Of a stretch of DNA of 64,000 nt, positions 1-11,094 are shown in pieces. The DNA lies in assembly GCA_032716605.1 (NCBI GenBank), contig CM064509.1:34524720-34588719 (forward strand). Reading direction: 5' to 3'. The number at the start of each line of letters is the position of its first letter. The first letter of the stretch is position 1. Origin of the DNA: Paralithodes platypus (lineage: Eukaryota; Arthropoda; Malacostraca; Decapoda; Lithodidae). Under the pieces are notes generated by a model. It ran no database searches and was not told the DNA's origin. It was given only the letters and a program-made list of their open reading frames with translations. Made by a program: the position numbers and the translations under genes.

Positions 1-63
1 CTACGCTCCTCCCACCGCTCGTCTCTCTCTCAGAGACAATTATGTGCTCAAAATTGGTACCGA

Positions 64-126
64 CTTAAGGCGGGCCCCGCCACATAGTCCTTGGTTCTCC
101 AGACCGCCTTAAGTCGGGCCCCGCCA
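64..126. repeat. GC-rich duplicated block
   Basis: Two copies of a short GC-rich motif lie 40 bases apart, both containing CGGGCCCCGCC next to a CTTAAG. The motif is nearly self-complementary. It stands out from the AT-rich surroundings and may be the remains of terminal repeats of an element. Function is unknown. Confidence 0.4.
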
Positions 127-165
127 AAGAGGGGTTAAAGTTTAATCTAGGTCTATGGAGCAAAC

Positions 166-168
<3 letters not shown>

Positions 169-224
<56 letters not shown>
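169..224. repeat. (CT)n microsatellite
   Basis: An uninterrupted CT dinucleotide run of 56 bases. The flank just upstream (about 140-168) resembles the end of a B-type MITE (GGTCTA..GAGCAAACTAA), so the run may sit at a decayed B terminus. Bases 225-426 hold nothing I can identify. Confidence 0.9.
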
Positions 225-226
<2 letters not shown>

Positions 227-426
227 CCAGTGCCATATGGCCTTAGCGATCTTCCCTGCCATTAATGACTCTTAACATTTTGTATAGATCTACTAATCTT
301 CCATTGTTCTAAAAACATCGAGACTATATAACATAAACCCACAAATTAAATATAATAACAGATTCCACATTCCGAAATTCGTCACCGGTAAAAGTACTCG
401 TGCTTGTGTTCTCTTCTTGTATTTTA

Positions 427-814
427 TTAAGGGAGCCCACCTATCTTTTTTTTTTTTATCTTTATCTCCCTCTCTCTTTGGCTTGTATCCATTCGGCCCC
501 ATTCAGCCTACTGTTTTAAGACGCTTACCCCCATACAGGTGTCAATATTTTCATGGCGAGCGGGAGCGAGCAAGCATATATGTATTTTTGTTTTGACAGC
601 AAGCTAAATTTGTACATTTTTCGATAGAAAAATTTCTCCGGCGAAGCCGGATTTCTCCATACAATGCTGGCTCACTATCGCTCGCCAGGAAGAAATCGAC
701 ACCTGGATGGGGATAAACGTCTTAAAACAGTTGGCTGAATGGGTCCCAAGGGATACAAGCCAGGGAAAGAGAGAAAAAGAGAGAAAGATATAAAAAGCCG
801 GTGACCCCCCTTAA
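427..814. mobile_element. TTAA MITE family A, copy 1
   Basis: TTAA occurs at both ends (427-430 and 811-814). The arms are inverted copies of each other: the left arm reads CTTGTATCCATTCGGCCCC and the right arm carries a slightly diverged complement, so the element folds back over more than 100 bases. The centre holds the ACATTTTTCGATAGAAAAATTT hairpin-like block and a TCCGGCGAAGCCGGA hairpin. There is no coding capacity. The left terminus (GGGAGCCCACC) differs from the right (GGTGACCCCCC), so the two ends have diverged. Confidence 0.8.
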
Positions 815-968
815 CCCCTTTAGTACGATGCAAGACGATAAAGGTTAAAATTAAGACACTTTTTGTCAGCGTATGAAAGACCCCTTCCACCACCCCTTGA
901 ACGTGCTTGGTGAGTCACGGTCAACAGCCAAAATACTATACGTTTATAATGTCTACGCTGATTATCAC

Positions 969-1276
969 TATAGTCAAAGTCACGGGAGAAAAGAAATTCC
1001 CGTTTGACAACCGTCTTCCAACTTGTTTGAGTTGGTGCATTCTTGTGGTGATATATAATGTATTTCATCAGCTGACTGCTAATACTTGTGTTCCATTTAG
1101 GTTTGTGTTTAGAAAAAAGGTAAATACAATTTATTTTACTGTTTTACACTGAAGTCTGTTGTCTTTAGCATCATTGTATATCATTTAGCTATTCACCACA
1201 AGAATGCACCAACTCAAACAAGTTGGAAGACAGTTGCCAAACGGGAATTTCTTTTCTCACGTGACTTTGACTACAG
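969..1276. mobile_element. foldback element with 83-bp inverted arms
   Basis: Bases 969-1051 and 1193-1276 are near-perfect inverted repeats (left: GTTGGTGCATTCTTGTGGTGA; right: its complement), separated by a 141-base AT-rich loop. No protein is encoded. The outer end of each arm carries a TATAGTCAAAGTCA motif that reappears in the adjacent minisatellite, so arm and array are related. The target duplication is not identifiable. Confidence 0.75.
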
Positions 1277-1622
1277 TCAAAATTCAATACTACTTCAATA
1301 ATATCTGCTCTACTTATCACTATAGTCAAAAGTCAATTCTGCCTAAATAATATCTACTCTACTTATCACTACAGTCAGAAATCAATTCTGCCTAAATAAT
1401 TTCTACTCTACTTATCACTATAGTCAAAGTCAATTCTGCCTAAACAATGTCTACTCTGATTATTAATATAGTAAAAAGTCAATTCTGCGTAAATCATTTC
1501 CACTCTACTTATCACTATAGTCAAGTCATTACTACCTCCCTAAGTTCTACTCTGATTATCACTATAGTCAAAAGTCAATACTGCCTAAATAATTTCTACC
1601 CTGGTTATCTCTCTACTTATAG
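1262..1622. repeat. ~51-bp minisatellite attached to the foldback arm
   Basis: About seven diverged units containing CTACTTATCACTATAGTCAA followed by AGTCAATTCTGCCTAAATAAT, starting inside the right foldback arm. Unit length varies by a few bases. The unit looks derived from the arm tip, implying that tandem growth began at an element end. Confidence 0.75.
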
Positions 1623-1706
1623 GCTAAGTGACCAAATTGTGTAATGGTAGCCAACATACAAAGTAACATAGCGTCCTCATCAGAAAGTGTTTACCCCTTC
1701 AGAATG

Positions 1707-1735
1707 TCTATCTATCTATCTATCTATCTATCTAT
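1707..1735. repeat. (TCTA)n microsatellite
   Basis: Seven TCTA units. They lie directly before a CCCCCACTTTTCC segment, the same arrangement as at 62768-62810, which marks this as the start of a family E element. Confidence 0.85.
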
Positions 1736-1736
1736 A

Positions 1737-1890
1737 TACTCAGGCCCAACCCCCACTTTTCCTTTTTTTTTTTGGGGGGGGGGGGGGGCGACTAAAGACA
1801 GAGCCAGAATAGGGACAACAAAAATTACAACAGAAAACAATAAACACACAAAAACAAAATACACATTATGTGACGACAGGTTTCTTCATT
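1737..1890 (+). mobile_element. family E inverted-repeat element, fragment
   Basis: Begins CTCAGGCCCAACCCCCACTT, matching the terminus at 62782, then a T run and a G run (1763-1788), then GACAGAGCCAGAATAGGGAC, which matches 41955-41975. Only one end is present here. The homopolymer runs are likely unstable or poorly sequenced. Confidence 0.5.
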
Positions 1891-1894
1891 GAAT

Positions 1895-2003
1895 TCTGGC
1901 TACTATTTGACGATTATATGCATCTCAGGAAGGATCTCTAGGAATCAGAGGGGTAAAACCTACCTTAGTAAACCCTCACACTTCCAAAATGTCTACCTTA
2001 AGG
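1895..2003 (+). mobile_element. decayed family D MITE
   Basis: Contains CTGGCTACTATTTGACGATT and CAGGAAGGATC, which match the left half of the D copies at 22515 and 58364. The right half and TTAA ends are degraded. Confidence 0.4.
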
Positions 2004-2052
2004 GAGCCCAGACGGTATCGTGCAGCATAATTTACTGGTTCGGCTCAATGGT

Positions 2053-2377
2053 TTAAGGAAGGGGTTTAGTTTGCTCTCTAAACCTCTATCAAACTTGAAA
2101 AAACACCCAAAAGACATAAATTTTGTATAAATTTGTAAATTTTTCGGTAGAAAAATGTCCAGGCCGAAAGCCGATTCCTCTTCAAATACAGACTCGTTAT
2201 CGCTCGCCAGGAAAAAAAATTACACCTAAATGGCATGAAAGGTCTTAATATTGGCAAAGAAATGGGGAAAAAGGTCTGAAAACGCTAAACTAATGGGGCG
2301 AATGTCTTGAAATCTCATAACTAATAGGGCTAAACATGAGGGAGGAGGAAGACTCGAAAAGCCAACTGCCTCCCCTC
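2053..2377 (+). mobile_element. TTAA MITE family B, copy 1
   Basis: Starts at TTAA 2053-2056, followed by the B blocks in order: CTCTAAACCTCTATCAA, TTTTTCGGTAGAAAAATGTCC, GGCCGAAAGCCG, CGTTATCGCTCGCC, then the repeated AATGGGGCGAATGTCTTGAAA motifs. The right TTAA has mutated. The following bases (2379-2448) match the 3' part of a D element, so another MITE has fused here. Confidence 0.7.
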
Positions 2378-2448
2378 AGCTGAATAAAATCGTCTAATGA
2401 CAGCCAAAAATAATGAAAGAAACACGTCCTCGAATAATGAAAGTGGGA

Positions 2449-2760
2449 GGGTGTTCTGGACCCCCTTCTCCCTCATGTTTATCCCCATTAGATATTAACC
2501 CCTTCTGTACCGGTGATGTACTTTTCATTATAAGCTGGCAATTATTAGACGATTTTATGTAGTTTAGGGAGGACCTGTAGCAATAATAAGGCTTCACATT
2601 ATCTCAACCAACCCTTCTAATTTCCACAGATCCTTCTTAAGCTGCATAACATCGTCTAAATATAGCTAAAATAAAATACAAAAGACGTCGCCGGTAAAGA
2701 ATGGTTAAGAAGCTCATCCCATTAGTTTGGCGGCTTGATGGAGGTCTAGAGAACAAACTT
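2449..2760 (-). mobile_element. TTAA MITE family B, copy 2, split by a D element
   Basis: Reverse-orientation B ends flank the D element at 2505-2708: CCCCTTCTCCCTCATGTTTA before it and CCCATTAGTTTGGCG after it. The junction fits an uninterrupted B (..ATTAAGACGTTCGCCCCATTAG..). The B core has been deleted between about 2733 and 2736, so this is a remnant. Confidence 0.6.
2505..2708 (+). mobile_element. TTAA MITE family D, copy 1 (nested in B)
   Basis: TTAA at each end. The left terminus is CCCCTTCTGTACCGG and the right is the imperfect complement CCGGTAAAGAATGG. Inside are the D signature motifs TTAGACGATTTTATG and AAATCGTCTAAATATAGC, an internal inverted pair. It is too short to code. Confidence 0.75.
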
Positions 2761-2930
2761 AAAACAAAACAAAAATACTAATACTAATAAGAAGAAGAAG
2801 AACACCAACAACATACAATAAAACGAAATGTAGCGGTACTGAACAAACACGCGCAAACTTCAAGAACATGGCACCAGTTTCATATGTGCTCTTGGGAAGG
2901 GAGGGCCAAGAAGTACAAAAACAAACTAAC

Positions 2931-3051
2931 AAACACACACACACACAAACACAAACACACACATACACACACACCACACACACATGCATACACAACACAC
3001 ACACACACACCACATACCTCACACATACGCACACACACACACACACACACA
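2931..3051. repeat. interrupted (CA)n microsatellite
   Basis: CA-rich tract broken by ACAC-CATA and TGCATA variants. Open frames on both strands are Thr/His or Cys/Val repeats and are not genes. Confidence 0.9.
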
Positions 3052-3255
3052 AGAAAAAGCTAGCGGGAGAGAGATGGAAGGAAAGAACTGGGTCTTGTAT
3101 TCTTAAAACAATTCTTTCCCTTCGCAGCACCTTATACCGAACGAATGCTGTGGGAATAAGTGTTGTTTACAGAAAGTACATGGATCTACTGTATAGGTAA
3201 CGTGCTTTGATTAATTATTTCGTCCATTAAAGGCACTGCCAGGGGAAAGGTATGC

Positions 3256-3452
3256 TTAAGGGGGAAGGGTTTATTTTTTGGTCGATTTGCATATCTATTA
3301 TATATTTAGTTTACTCCCTACATCTCCATCAAGCTTTAACAAAACATCACCAAAATCCCCCTTCTAAATATAATTGTACATTTTTCGGAAGAACAAATTC
3401 CTCCTAAATAACAGGCTCGCTTTCGCTCGCCAGTAAAAATCGACACCTAATT
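3256..3452 (+). mobile_element. TTAA MITE family B, copy 3 (left half)
   Basis: Begins TTAAGGGGGAAGGG and keeps the left part, TTGTACATTTTTCGGAAGAA, GGCTCGCTTTCGCTCGCC and ATCGACACCTAA, then stops abruptly. The hairpin is mutated. The right half is missing. Confidence 0.6.
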
Positions 3453-3455
3453 TGT

Positions 3456-3655
3456 TTCACTTTGTTTTGTATGTTATGAAGGAGATAAAAGGCAGGTTGC
3501 CTATAACGAGATTGAAGAGCTTGTAGGCACCAATCGAGCAGGGCAATACCCAGGGGAAGAATATAGCCATTTGATAAGGAGTTACTGTTCATATGTCTGA
3601 CTTCCCCTACCGATTTTGTTTGTGCCTTCACCTACACAGATTTATCCAGCTATTA
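3456..3655. other. unassigned segment
   Basis: Sequence between a truncated B element and the LINE 3' end. A 75-codon frame is open on the minus strand, but I recognise nothing in its translation. Confidence 0.3.
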
Positions 3656-6095
3656 TTATTATTATATGATATGCCGAAGTCTCCAACCAGGGTGCAGAAA
3701 CACCAGCAAGATGAATCCACACAAAACACCTGGAGGCACTGGAGAGAGACTACGGCAACTTAGGAAAACAAGAATAAAAACATATACTGTATACTGTATA
3801 TAGACATATATTAAACGCAGATAAAATGAATAATAAAATATTATGCAGTGGACGATATCAAGTATAAATATAATACAATAAAATAGAATAAAGTAAGTTT
3901 AAAAATTAGAATTAATGCTGCAAAAAAGCATTAACTCTAGACTTAAAAATGGAGATATTAGCTGAATTACCTAGCTCATTTGGCAACTTATTCCACAAGT
4001 CAACCATGGCCGGTACAAAACACCGTGAAGACTGTGTACCGGTAATAGAAAAATTAACACGGCTCATGGCAAGATCATTAAGATTGCTTGTGAATCTAGT
4101 TGCACGAGCACGGCCATAGGGCCCAGGCAGAGCCCCATGTAAGGGATGCTGAGGGTTATTACAACCATTAAATAAAAGACTAAGGGCACCAACTTTACGT
4201 CGATGACACAGATCAAGAGACAAATGAGGTAGAATAAAACATAGAATTTAGTGACCTGCCAAGCAACTTGAGATGGCAGTCAGCTGCTGACAACCAGACA
4301 GGTGAGCAGTACTCGAATTGTGGCAAAATAAAAATATAAAAAGACTTGATAACTGTGGCGTCACAAGCAAATGTTTTATAACACTTGCGAAGCAGACTAA
4401 TTTTTTGGGAAATGGAAGAGGAGAAAGAACGAATATGCTTTTCAAAATAAGTTTGGGATCCAGAGTAACTCCTAACAAACGCAGAGTATCCACATTCTCA
4501 ATTTGCTCGCCAGAAACGTGTAGATAAGGATGGGGAGGATCCAAGGTACGAGATCTGCTTATGATAATGGAATGTGTTTTACTAGCATTAAGTTTCATAC
4601 CCCAAAGTTCACAACATGATGTAATTTTGGCTAAATCCCTATTCAGAGCAGTAGCAATTACATGTCGATCAATTGGTGATAGAATTGCCGCATATAAAGT
4701 TGTATCAACGGCATAGGAGATTAGTTTATTTTCAAGCTCGGAACACAGGTCAGCAGTAAAAATAATAAAAAGCAAAGGCCCAAGACACTGCCTTGTGGAA
4801 TGCCAGAAACAACAGGAACAGAAGGGGAATGACACCCATCAATGACCACAGACCGAGATGTTTTCGTCAAAAAATCTTCAAAGATCCTTAAACAATTGCC
4901 ACCAATACTGATGAGCTGTAACTTATACAGAAGTGCTTTATGGTTGACTAAGTCAAAAGCAGAATTAAAGTCAATAGCCACGACACGAGACTCATGTCCC
5001 TGGTCCAATGAAGATTGCAAGTCATGGGTGAGTGTCAGAAGCGCATCACATGTACCCAGTCCCTTATGAACACCAAACTGTGAGTTTGGTATCAAATTAT
5101 GACTATTACAATAAGAGGAAAGGCGTCTGGACAAAAACCTCTCATAGAGCTTGGATAGGATAAGCGTAATGGAGATACGGCGATAGTCATTAGGAGATGA
5201 TGAGGCAGTATTTCCCTTTGGAATAGGAGTATTACTAGCCTTACGCCAGCAAAGAGGAAAACTACCTGATTTCAAAAGCAACCTAAACACCACGACCAAT
5301 TTAGGTGCCAAGACCACTGCAACCTTTTTAAAAAAGAGAGGGAAAACCCCATCCGGGTCTGTGACACCATAGGTATCAAGATCCAGTAAGTACCTTTTCA
5401 GTTCAGCTGATTTGAATGCCATTGAATTGAGGATGGGTCGAGGGAAACATGTCAATGACAAAGACAATTCCTGATTACTCTGCTTATTAATAAAAATATT
5501 AGATAGAATATTGGCCTTCGATAATGGATCAAAAGAGATGGAGCCATCAGAATCACAAAGAGGAGGCATGGAGGAATCTATTCAAAATAAAGAGGACTTC
5601 AAAGCGGACCACCATTTATGAGGCTGTGTAGCTCCTGCCAGAACATCCTCAAGATGGGAGTTATAATCCCTCTCAGCACCATCATAAACTCTCTGCGCAG
5701 CTGCCCTTTTAAAAACATAATTTTCCCAATGCAAGGGGGTTTGATTACGCCTCCATAGACGATATGCAGCCTGTTTGTCATCAAATGCACGCTTGCATTC
5801 ATCATTAAACCATACTTTATCCCTGATACGACTTAATTGTTTTTGATGGAACTCTTTTGCGAAAGATACCAAGAAGGGAATTGTTGAGAGCTGAAACCGG
5901 GTCATGAGATCTTAGTATGAGATTCCACTCAATATTACAAACATCATTACAAACGTTGTCCCAGTTAACCCGGGATTTAAGGTAGACTTTACGTGAGAGA
6001 GTAATATCAGGAACAGAAAAATCAAGATTAATTTTACACATGATGTGATGATCGGAGTCCTCAGGAAGGGGGATAATCAGGACCATGGCCTGTTA
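3656..6095 (-). mobile_element. jockey-like non-LTR retrotransposon, 5'-truncated
   Basis: A LINE on the minus strand. Its 3' end is an AT-rich untranslated region finishing in an ATA/TAA repeat near 3656-3668, a tail type seen in I/jockey relatives. The 5' end stops inside the endonuclease domain near 6095, where it abuts the plus-strand LINE head to head. About 2.4 kb is present. Several frameshifts show it is inactive. Confidence 0.8.
3912..6086 (-). pseudogene. LINE ORF2 (endonuclease C-terminus + reverse transcriptase), broken
   Basis: The fragments run in order from the high coordinate down. First comes the endonuclease end with the EDSDHH catalytic-His motif (about 6060). A linker at 5599-5905 follows, then the reverse transcriptase at 4721-5569 with NDYRRISI, VAIDFNSAFDLVNH (motif A), GIPQGSVLG (motif B) and, after a frameshift near 4780, the active-site box. 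The box reads YAVD rather than YADD, so a catalytic aspartate is lost. The C-terminal part (3912-4223) holds the usual DLWNKLP motif. Frameshifts occur near 5825, 4780 and 4420. The intact family would copy its own RNA at a nicked target. Confidence 0.8.
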
Positions 6096-6109
6096 CTCTT
6101 ACTATCAAC

Positions 6110-8631
6110 TTATGCAATATTCGCAGCCTTTTTACTAATTTTTCCTATGTCGAACACCATCTCTCTTCCTACAAACCTGACCTTCTTTTCCTCACTGAAA
6201 CTCAGGTATCTGAAGCAACTGCCTGCAACCCCTTCTCTGTATCCTCCTACTCTCTCTATCGTAGTTTCAAAGCTAAAGGCGTATGTTGTGTATACATACA
6301 CAACAAACTCACTTGCTCTCGTGTTCCTGACATAGACTCCTCTGAATTCTCAACTTTATGGCTCAAACTATCCTGTCACTCTCATACTAAATATTCATGT
6401 GCTGTCTGTCTTTCCCCTAACTCTATTGACTTTCCCAAATACTTTGAATATCTAAACTCTAAAGGGGAACACATCCTATGATTTCAACGTTCACCACCGC
6501 CAATTGGCTCTCCTCTCATTCCACTGACAAACCTGGTGAACAAGCCTACGTCTTTTCTATCCTAAATGACCTAGAGCACTTGCTTCAGCAACCCACCCGT
6601 ATACCGGATCACTTCGGAGATCGGCCCAACATTTTTTACTTGTTTCTAACTTCTAACCCTTCTTCTTATACTGTAAATCTTTTCTCTCCTTTGGGCTCCT
6701 CCGACCATAAACTTATCTCCGTCACTTCTCCTTGTGTGCACTTCTTCCTTTGACAAAGCTGAACACTTCGCCCATACTTTCGCTCTTAACTCCACCTTGG
6801 ATGATTCTGGTTCTATTCCTCCCTCTTTATTTTTCATGCCTAATAACCTAATCTCTTCTAAAGATGTACTTTCTACCCTCTCTGGGCGTAATACTAAGAT
6901 GTACGGTCTGGATGGTGTTCCTCCTGTTGTACTCAAAAACTGTGCTTCAGTGCTGACTCCCTGCCTAAGCAAACTCTTCTGTCTCTGCCTCTCCTCTAAC
7001 GTCTTCCCTTCTTGCTGGACGTTTACTGTCATTCAACCTGTCCCAAAGAAGTGTGACAGCTCTCAGACCTCCAACTATTGTCCAATTGCTTTCATATCTT
7101 GCATCTCTAAAGTTTTTGAAACTATTCTTACATCCAAATTTCTTAAGCATTTCTTTTCTCATAATCTACTCTCAGATCGCCAGTATGGCTTCCTTAACCC
7201 TTTCTCTGCAGGCTTATTTGCGCTATTTAGGGCATATTCAGGCACTCCTGAATGATTAATCAAGTATCTGCATTAAATGAACTGTATTCTGTCGAAAACT
7301 AGGCGAAAATAGCTTCAAAATGACACCAGAATGAGCTTCGTACGTGGCGGGGTTCACCCGCAGCGTTGCCATCGACATTCGGGAAAACTCGCTAATTATT
7401 AGCTCTCGCTCGCTCGGCAACACTGTCGAGACAGCCGCGCGAGACACAGTCTCCCTCAGCGAGCGGCTGGCTGCTCTGAGGGTCGGAGGGAGGTCCCTCA
7501 CACTCCCGCCCACTGACACTCTATTTCTACAGCTTTTACAGGCTTTTAAAGCCTGGAAATTGCTGTAAATTGCCTATGCGTTCCAGAACATCACCCGCAG
7601 GGAAAGGGTTAAGGGACGCTCTACTGGTGATCTTTCATATCTTACTAACTCTTGGTCATCCTCGTTTTGGGACGTCGGTGAGACCTTTTCTATTGCACTA
7701 GACATATCAAAGGCCTTCGATAGAGTCTGGCGCAAATCTTTAATTTCTAAACTACCCTCCTTTGGTTTCTATCCCTCCATCTGTGCCTTTGTCTCTAATT
7801 TACTTTCCGGCCGTTCCATAGCTGCGGTTGTGGACGGTCATTGCTCACTTCCTCATCCTATCAACTCCGATGTTCCTCAGGGCTCTGTCCTATCTCCCAT
7901 TCTCTTTCTAGTTTTCATAAATGATCTTCTCAACTGTACCTCCAGTCCCATCCATTCATACGCAGACGACTCTACCTTACACTACCGGTACTCAATTAGT
8001 TTTCCTGAACGCCCCAGCCAGCAATCCCTCAAAGCCAAACGTAATGAAGCCATGCAACACTTATCTTCTGATCTAACTATTATTTCCAATTGGGGCAGAG
8101 AAAACCATGTTACCTTTAATGCGTCCAAAATCCAATTTCTTCATCTTACTACCCGTTCGGAACTTCCATTACACTTCAACAATACAAAAATCAATCCTTT
8201 ATCTTCTCTCAATATTCTCGGTGTCTCCTTTTCTTCTGCTCTCACATGGAAGGACCACTGCTAAGGCAGCTTCCCAGAAGCTGGGTGTGCTCAACCGCCT
8301 CAAGGGATTCTTTGCCCCTGCACAGCTTCTGGCTCTGTACAGGGACACAGTGCGTCCTTGTATTGAGTATTGTTCACATGTGTGGGGAGGATCCTCTCAC
8401 ACCGCACTCCTAGACAAAGTAGAAAGGAGAGCCTTTCGTATCATTAACTCCCGTCCTCTCGCCAACTCTCTGCAGTCTCTCTCTCTTCGCCGCAATGTTA
8501 CATCTCTCTCGCTATTCTATCGCTACTACAGTAATCAGTGTTCCTCAGAGCTTTCCCAGTATATACCACCTCCTTTATGTAGGGTACGTAGTACCCATCT
8601 TGCAACACAATCCCATCCCTACTCTGTGTAA
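6110..8631 (+). pseudogene. LINE endonuclease-reverse transcriptase ORF, broken
   Basis: The endonuclease begins CNIRSLFTNFSYVEHH with the catalytic LLFLTETQ near 6180, then FNVHH near 6483 and SSDHKLIS near 6700, across frameshifts. After a deletion, the reverse transcriptase (6746 onward) shows GLDGVPPVVLKNCA, PVPKK, SNYCPIAF (the usual R is C) and QYGFL at the MITE junction. Beyond the MITE come ALDISKAFDRVW (motif A, about 7697), VPQGSVLSPILF (motif B) and YADDSTLH (motif C, about 7958). The C-terminal RPCIEYCSHVWGG segment lies in another frame. Several frameshifts and a lost spacer rule out activity. Confidence 0.8.
7198..7608 (+). mobile_element. TTAA MITE family C, copy 1 (inside a LINE ORF)
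   Basis: 411 bp flanked by an exact TTAA duplication (7194-7197 and 7609-7612). The terminal inverted repeat is CCCTTTCTCTGC against GCAGGGAAAGGG. Removing the element and one TTAA joins the LINE codons into QYGFLKGRSTGD, a normal reverse-transcriptase motif, so the target site is proven by the sequence. TTAA targets and CCC termini are typical of piggyBac-type elements. No transposase is encoded. Confidence 0.9.
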
Positions 8632-8857
8632 CTCTCCAACCCAAGAGTGAAATGCTATTCTCAGTCTTTCTTCTATTCAACTGCTGAGCTCTGAAACTCT
8701 CTCCCAGAATCTTTTCCTCTTCCTATGACTTAAATTGCTTCAAACTCTGTGTGTTCAGGCATTTTTGCTCGAACGTCCCTTGATTTTGGCCCTGTCATTC
8801 TTTCAACTCTGGGGGAGGCACTCGCTACAGGCAGTTCTGCCTTTTGTCTCCCTCACT

Positions 8858-8861
<4 letters not shown>

Positions 8862-8917
<56 letters not shown>
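8862..8917. repeat. (AT)n at LINE 3' end
   Basis: An AT run of about 56 bases directly after the LINE terminus. It may have grown from the element's tail. Bases 8918-9129 contain nothing recognisable. Confidence 0.85.
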
Positions 8918-8920
<3 letters not shown>

Positions 8921-9129
8921 GATATTAAGAGGGCTTAAGTTTCCTTGATGGTTATATAATTATTACCTCTGCAAACCAGGCCCCCCACCACCCCACCTCC
9001 CTCATGTGGTCCCCGGCCGTGTAGCTACATGCTCCCTGCTCCAGTGTTGCTCTTGGGTTGTTGCCACACTATTTTCCCATCCAGTTCAGGTTCTGCTATA
9101 CTGAAATCACACGGCGCCGCGACGTAAGA

Positions 9130-10178
9130 GGCCTTGTATCATTAGTTCCACTAATTTCTTCTTATCTTCGTAACAGAAAAATATGTGTAATGGTAGATGG
9201 CCGTTATTCTCAATTTCACTCAATAAATGCTGGTGTTCCCCAGGGATAAGTTTTGGCCCCAACTCTGTTCCTCATTCATATCAATGATCTCATATCTACC
9301 ACTCATAATCCAATACATTCCTACGCAGATGACTCAACACTCCACAGTTCCTTCACATTTACCAATTCTTTCACCCAACCCGATCTTATAAATTCAAAAA
9401 TAAACACTTCAATTTCTCTGAACCAGGACCTTTCTAGAATTAGTGAATGGGGACAAAAGAATCTAGTTTCCTTTAATGCACAGAAAACCAAGTACATTCA
9501 ATTTTCTAACCGACAGAATCTCACTGACTCCCATATATTTTTTAATGATGTAAATATTCCCACTTCCCCTAGTATTGACATTCTCGGTGTAACATTAACT
9601 ACTAACTTGAGCTGGACACATTATGTTAGAAGCATTGCTAAGAATGCCTCTAAACAAACTGGGACTCCTGTACAGAGTTCGAGAATTCTTCACTGACGAG
9701 CAGTTAGTTGGCCGTAATATATAAAAGTCATGTGCGTTCTCAGATGGATTACTGTTCACCTCTGTGGAGTGGAAGTGGAGTGGTTGCATTGAGGCAGTTG
9801 GACAAAATTCAAAATAAAGCTATTAGATTAATCAATAACCCTGCAATCACACAGGACCTTCCTACATTATCCATACGAAGAAACGTTGCATCCCTTGCAT
9901 TATTCTACAGATATTTTCACAGCAATTGTTCCAAGGAACTTGCTTCAATTGTGCCGCCTCTCCACATCTTTCCCCGTAGAACTAGGGCAGCTGAGAGCGC
10001 CCATGAATTTACACTTTCTCCTCCACAATGCAGAACTTCTGCTTATCAAAATTCATTTATCCCTAGAACTACTACTCTTTGGAATTCACTTCCCTCGAGT
10101 TGCTTTCCACAAACTTACAATCTACAAAAGTTTAAATCCAGTTGTTACAAACATTTTATGAATGGAGGATGCCTTTAG
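9130..10178 (+). pseudogene. LINE reverse transcriptase C-terminal half, broken
   Basis: Carries SINAGVPQG followed by a stop codon in motif B (TAA at 9247-9249, where the sister copy has TCA), then SYADDSTLHSS (motif C), DILGVTLTTNLSW and, after a frameshift near 9690, SHVRSQMDYCSPLW, LDKIQNKAIRLI and TLWNSLPSS to a stop at 10176-10178. Relative to 25592-27741 it differs by a few substitutions and small indels. It cannot make a functional enzyme. Confidence 0.8.
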
Positions 10179-10234
10179 GCACATTGACCTTTTTGTTTTA
10201 TCTGTGTTTTTCCTTCCTCCGTTCATTGTCTCTT

Positions 10235-10268
<34 letters not shown>
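9130..10268 (+). mobile_element. LINE family L1 copy, 5'-truncated, poly(A) tail
   Basis: Closely matches 26700-27820 base for base with few differences. It begins abruptly at GGCCTTGTATCATTAG in mid reverse transcriptase and ends in a 30-base poly(A) (10239-10268). The 5' truncation and poly(A) are standard for target-primed reverse transcription. No target duplication is evident. Confidence 0.85.
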
Positions 10269-10272
<4 letters not shown>

Positions 10273-11050
10273 CTGAGCATTCTACAGGTTGAAATGAGTG
10301 TATAATATATAAGTAATTTTATATAGATATTACTGCGTTTTGTTTTTGTTTTAAAGTTCTATTGGCACAACTAACTACTTTTGTGAATTCCACACTACTG
10401 AAACATGAACATGTATAATACATACCTCCTACAGCTTGCCATGTTATAAAATATTATGATCTATTATATTATATCTAAGTATGGATAGCAAGTGAATGTG
10501 GGAACTCCGTTATGACATCATGGATGGATCAGTGATTATGACACTATCTTGATATTTATCGTAGCAAAGGAAAATATGGTAATTTTTAATCGAATCTGTA
10601 TGAACTACTTCATAAGATACCCACTATTGTATCAGTGCCAAATAGATTTGTATATTGTTTTGTATCAGTAAGCTAGTTTATGTTAATCCTGTCTCATGAC
10701 ACTATTGTAGGAGATTTGTATATTGTTTTGTATCAGTAAGCTAGTTTATGTTAATCATGTCTCATGACACTATTGTAGGAGATTTTCCATTGAATTGCCA
10801 CTACTAAATTATTTACATAGTATTACTGATTGCTATTGAATAAAAGGTGCCTATTTCCTACGGATTTACTCATAATAATGTACTTAATCGATTTAAGAAA
10901 TTAAAATAATATAGAGTGAAATATGATATCAATGGGGCTCTAAATAATCATTGTTTGAAAGGTGCGCGTCAGTACCTGGACATTCGATCGATCTCATCAA
11001 ACTGATCACGGGATCAAACCCGTGCTACCCTAGTCAAGTGACTAGAGTAT
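10269..11050. other. AT-rich unassigned DNA
   Basis: No gene. A weak minus-strand tRNA-like B-box (GATCAAACCCGTG near 11014) may be a SINE scrap. The rest is unassigned apart from the duplication listed separately. Confidence 0.4.
10645..10780. repeat. 68-bp direct duplication
   Basis: Two tandem copies with a 68-base period, starting GATTTGTATATTGTTTTGTA at 10645 and 10713. They differ at only a single base or so (CCTGTC versus CATGTC), so the duplication is recent. Confidence 0.85.

Positions 11051-11092
<42 letters not shown>
11051..11092. repeat. (GT)n microsatellite
   Basis: Uninterrupted GT run of 42 bases. Confidence 0.9.

Positions 11093-11094
<2 letters not shown>

Larger units (their letters stand above)
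6096..8861 (+). mobile_element. jockey-like non-LTR retrotransposon with nested C MITE
   Basis: A plus-strand LINE beginning within the endonuclease and running to a 3' end (GGCAGTTCTGCCTTTTGTCT) that abuts an (AT)n tract. The same 3' end recurs at 48590-48625, defining the family terminus. It is interrupted at 7198-7608 by a C MITE and has lost sequence between endonuclease and reverse transcriptase near 6750. It resembles the jockey-type elements I know from crab genomes, but this is from memory. Confidence 0.8.

Noticed and set aside
3456..3655. A 75-codon minus-strand gene
   Set aside because: No recognisable domain and it overlaps a truncated MITE.
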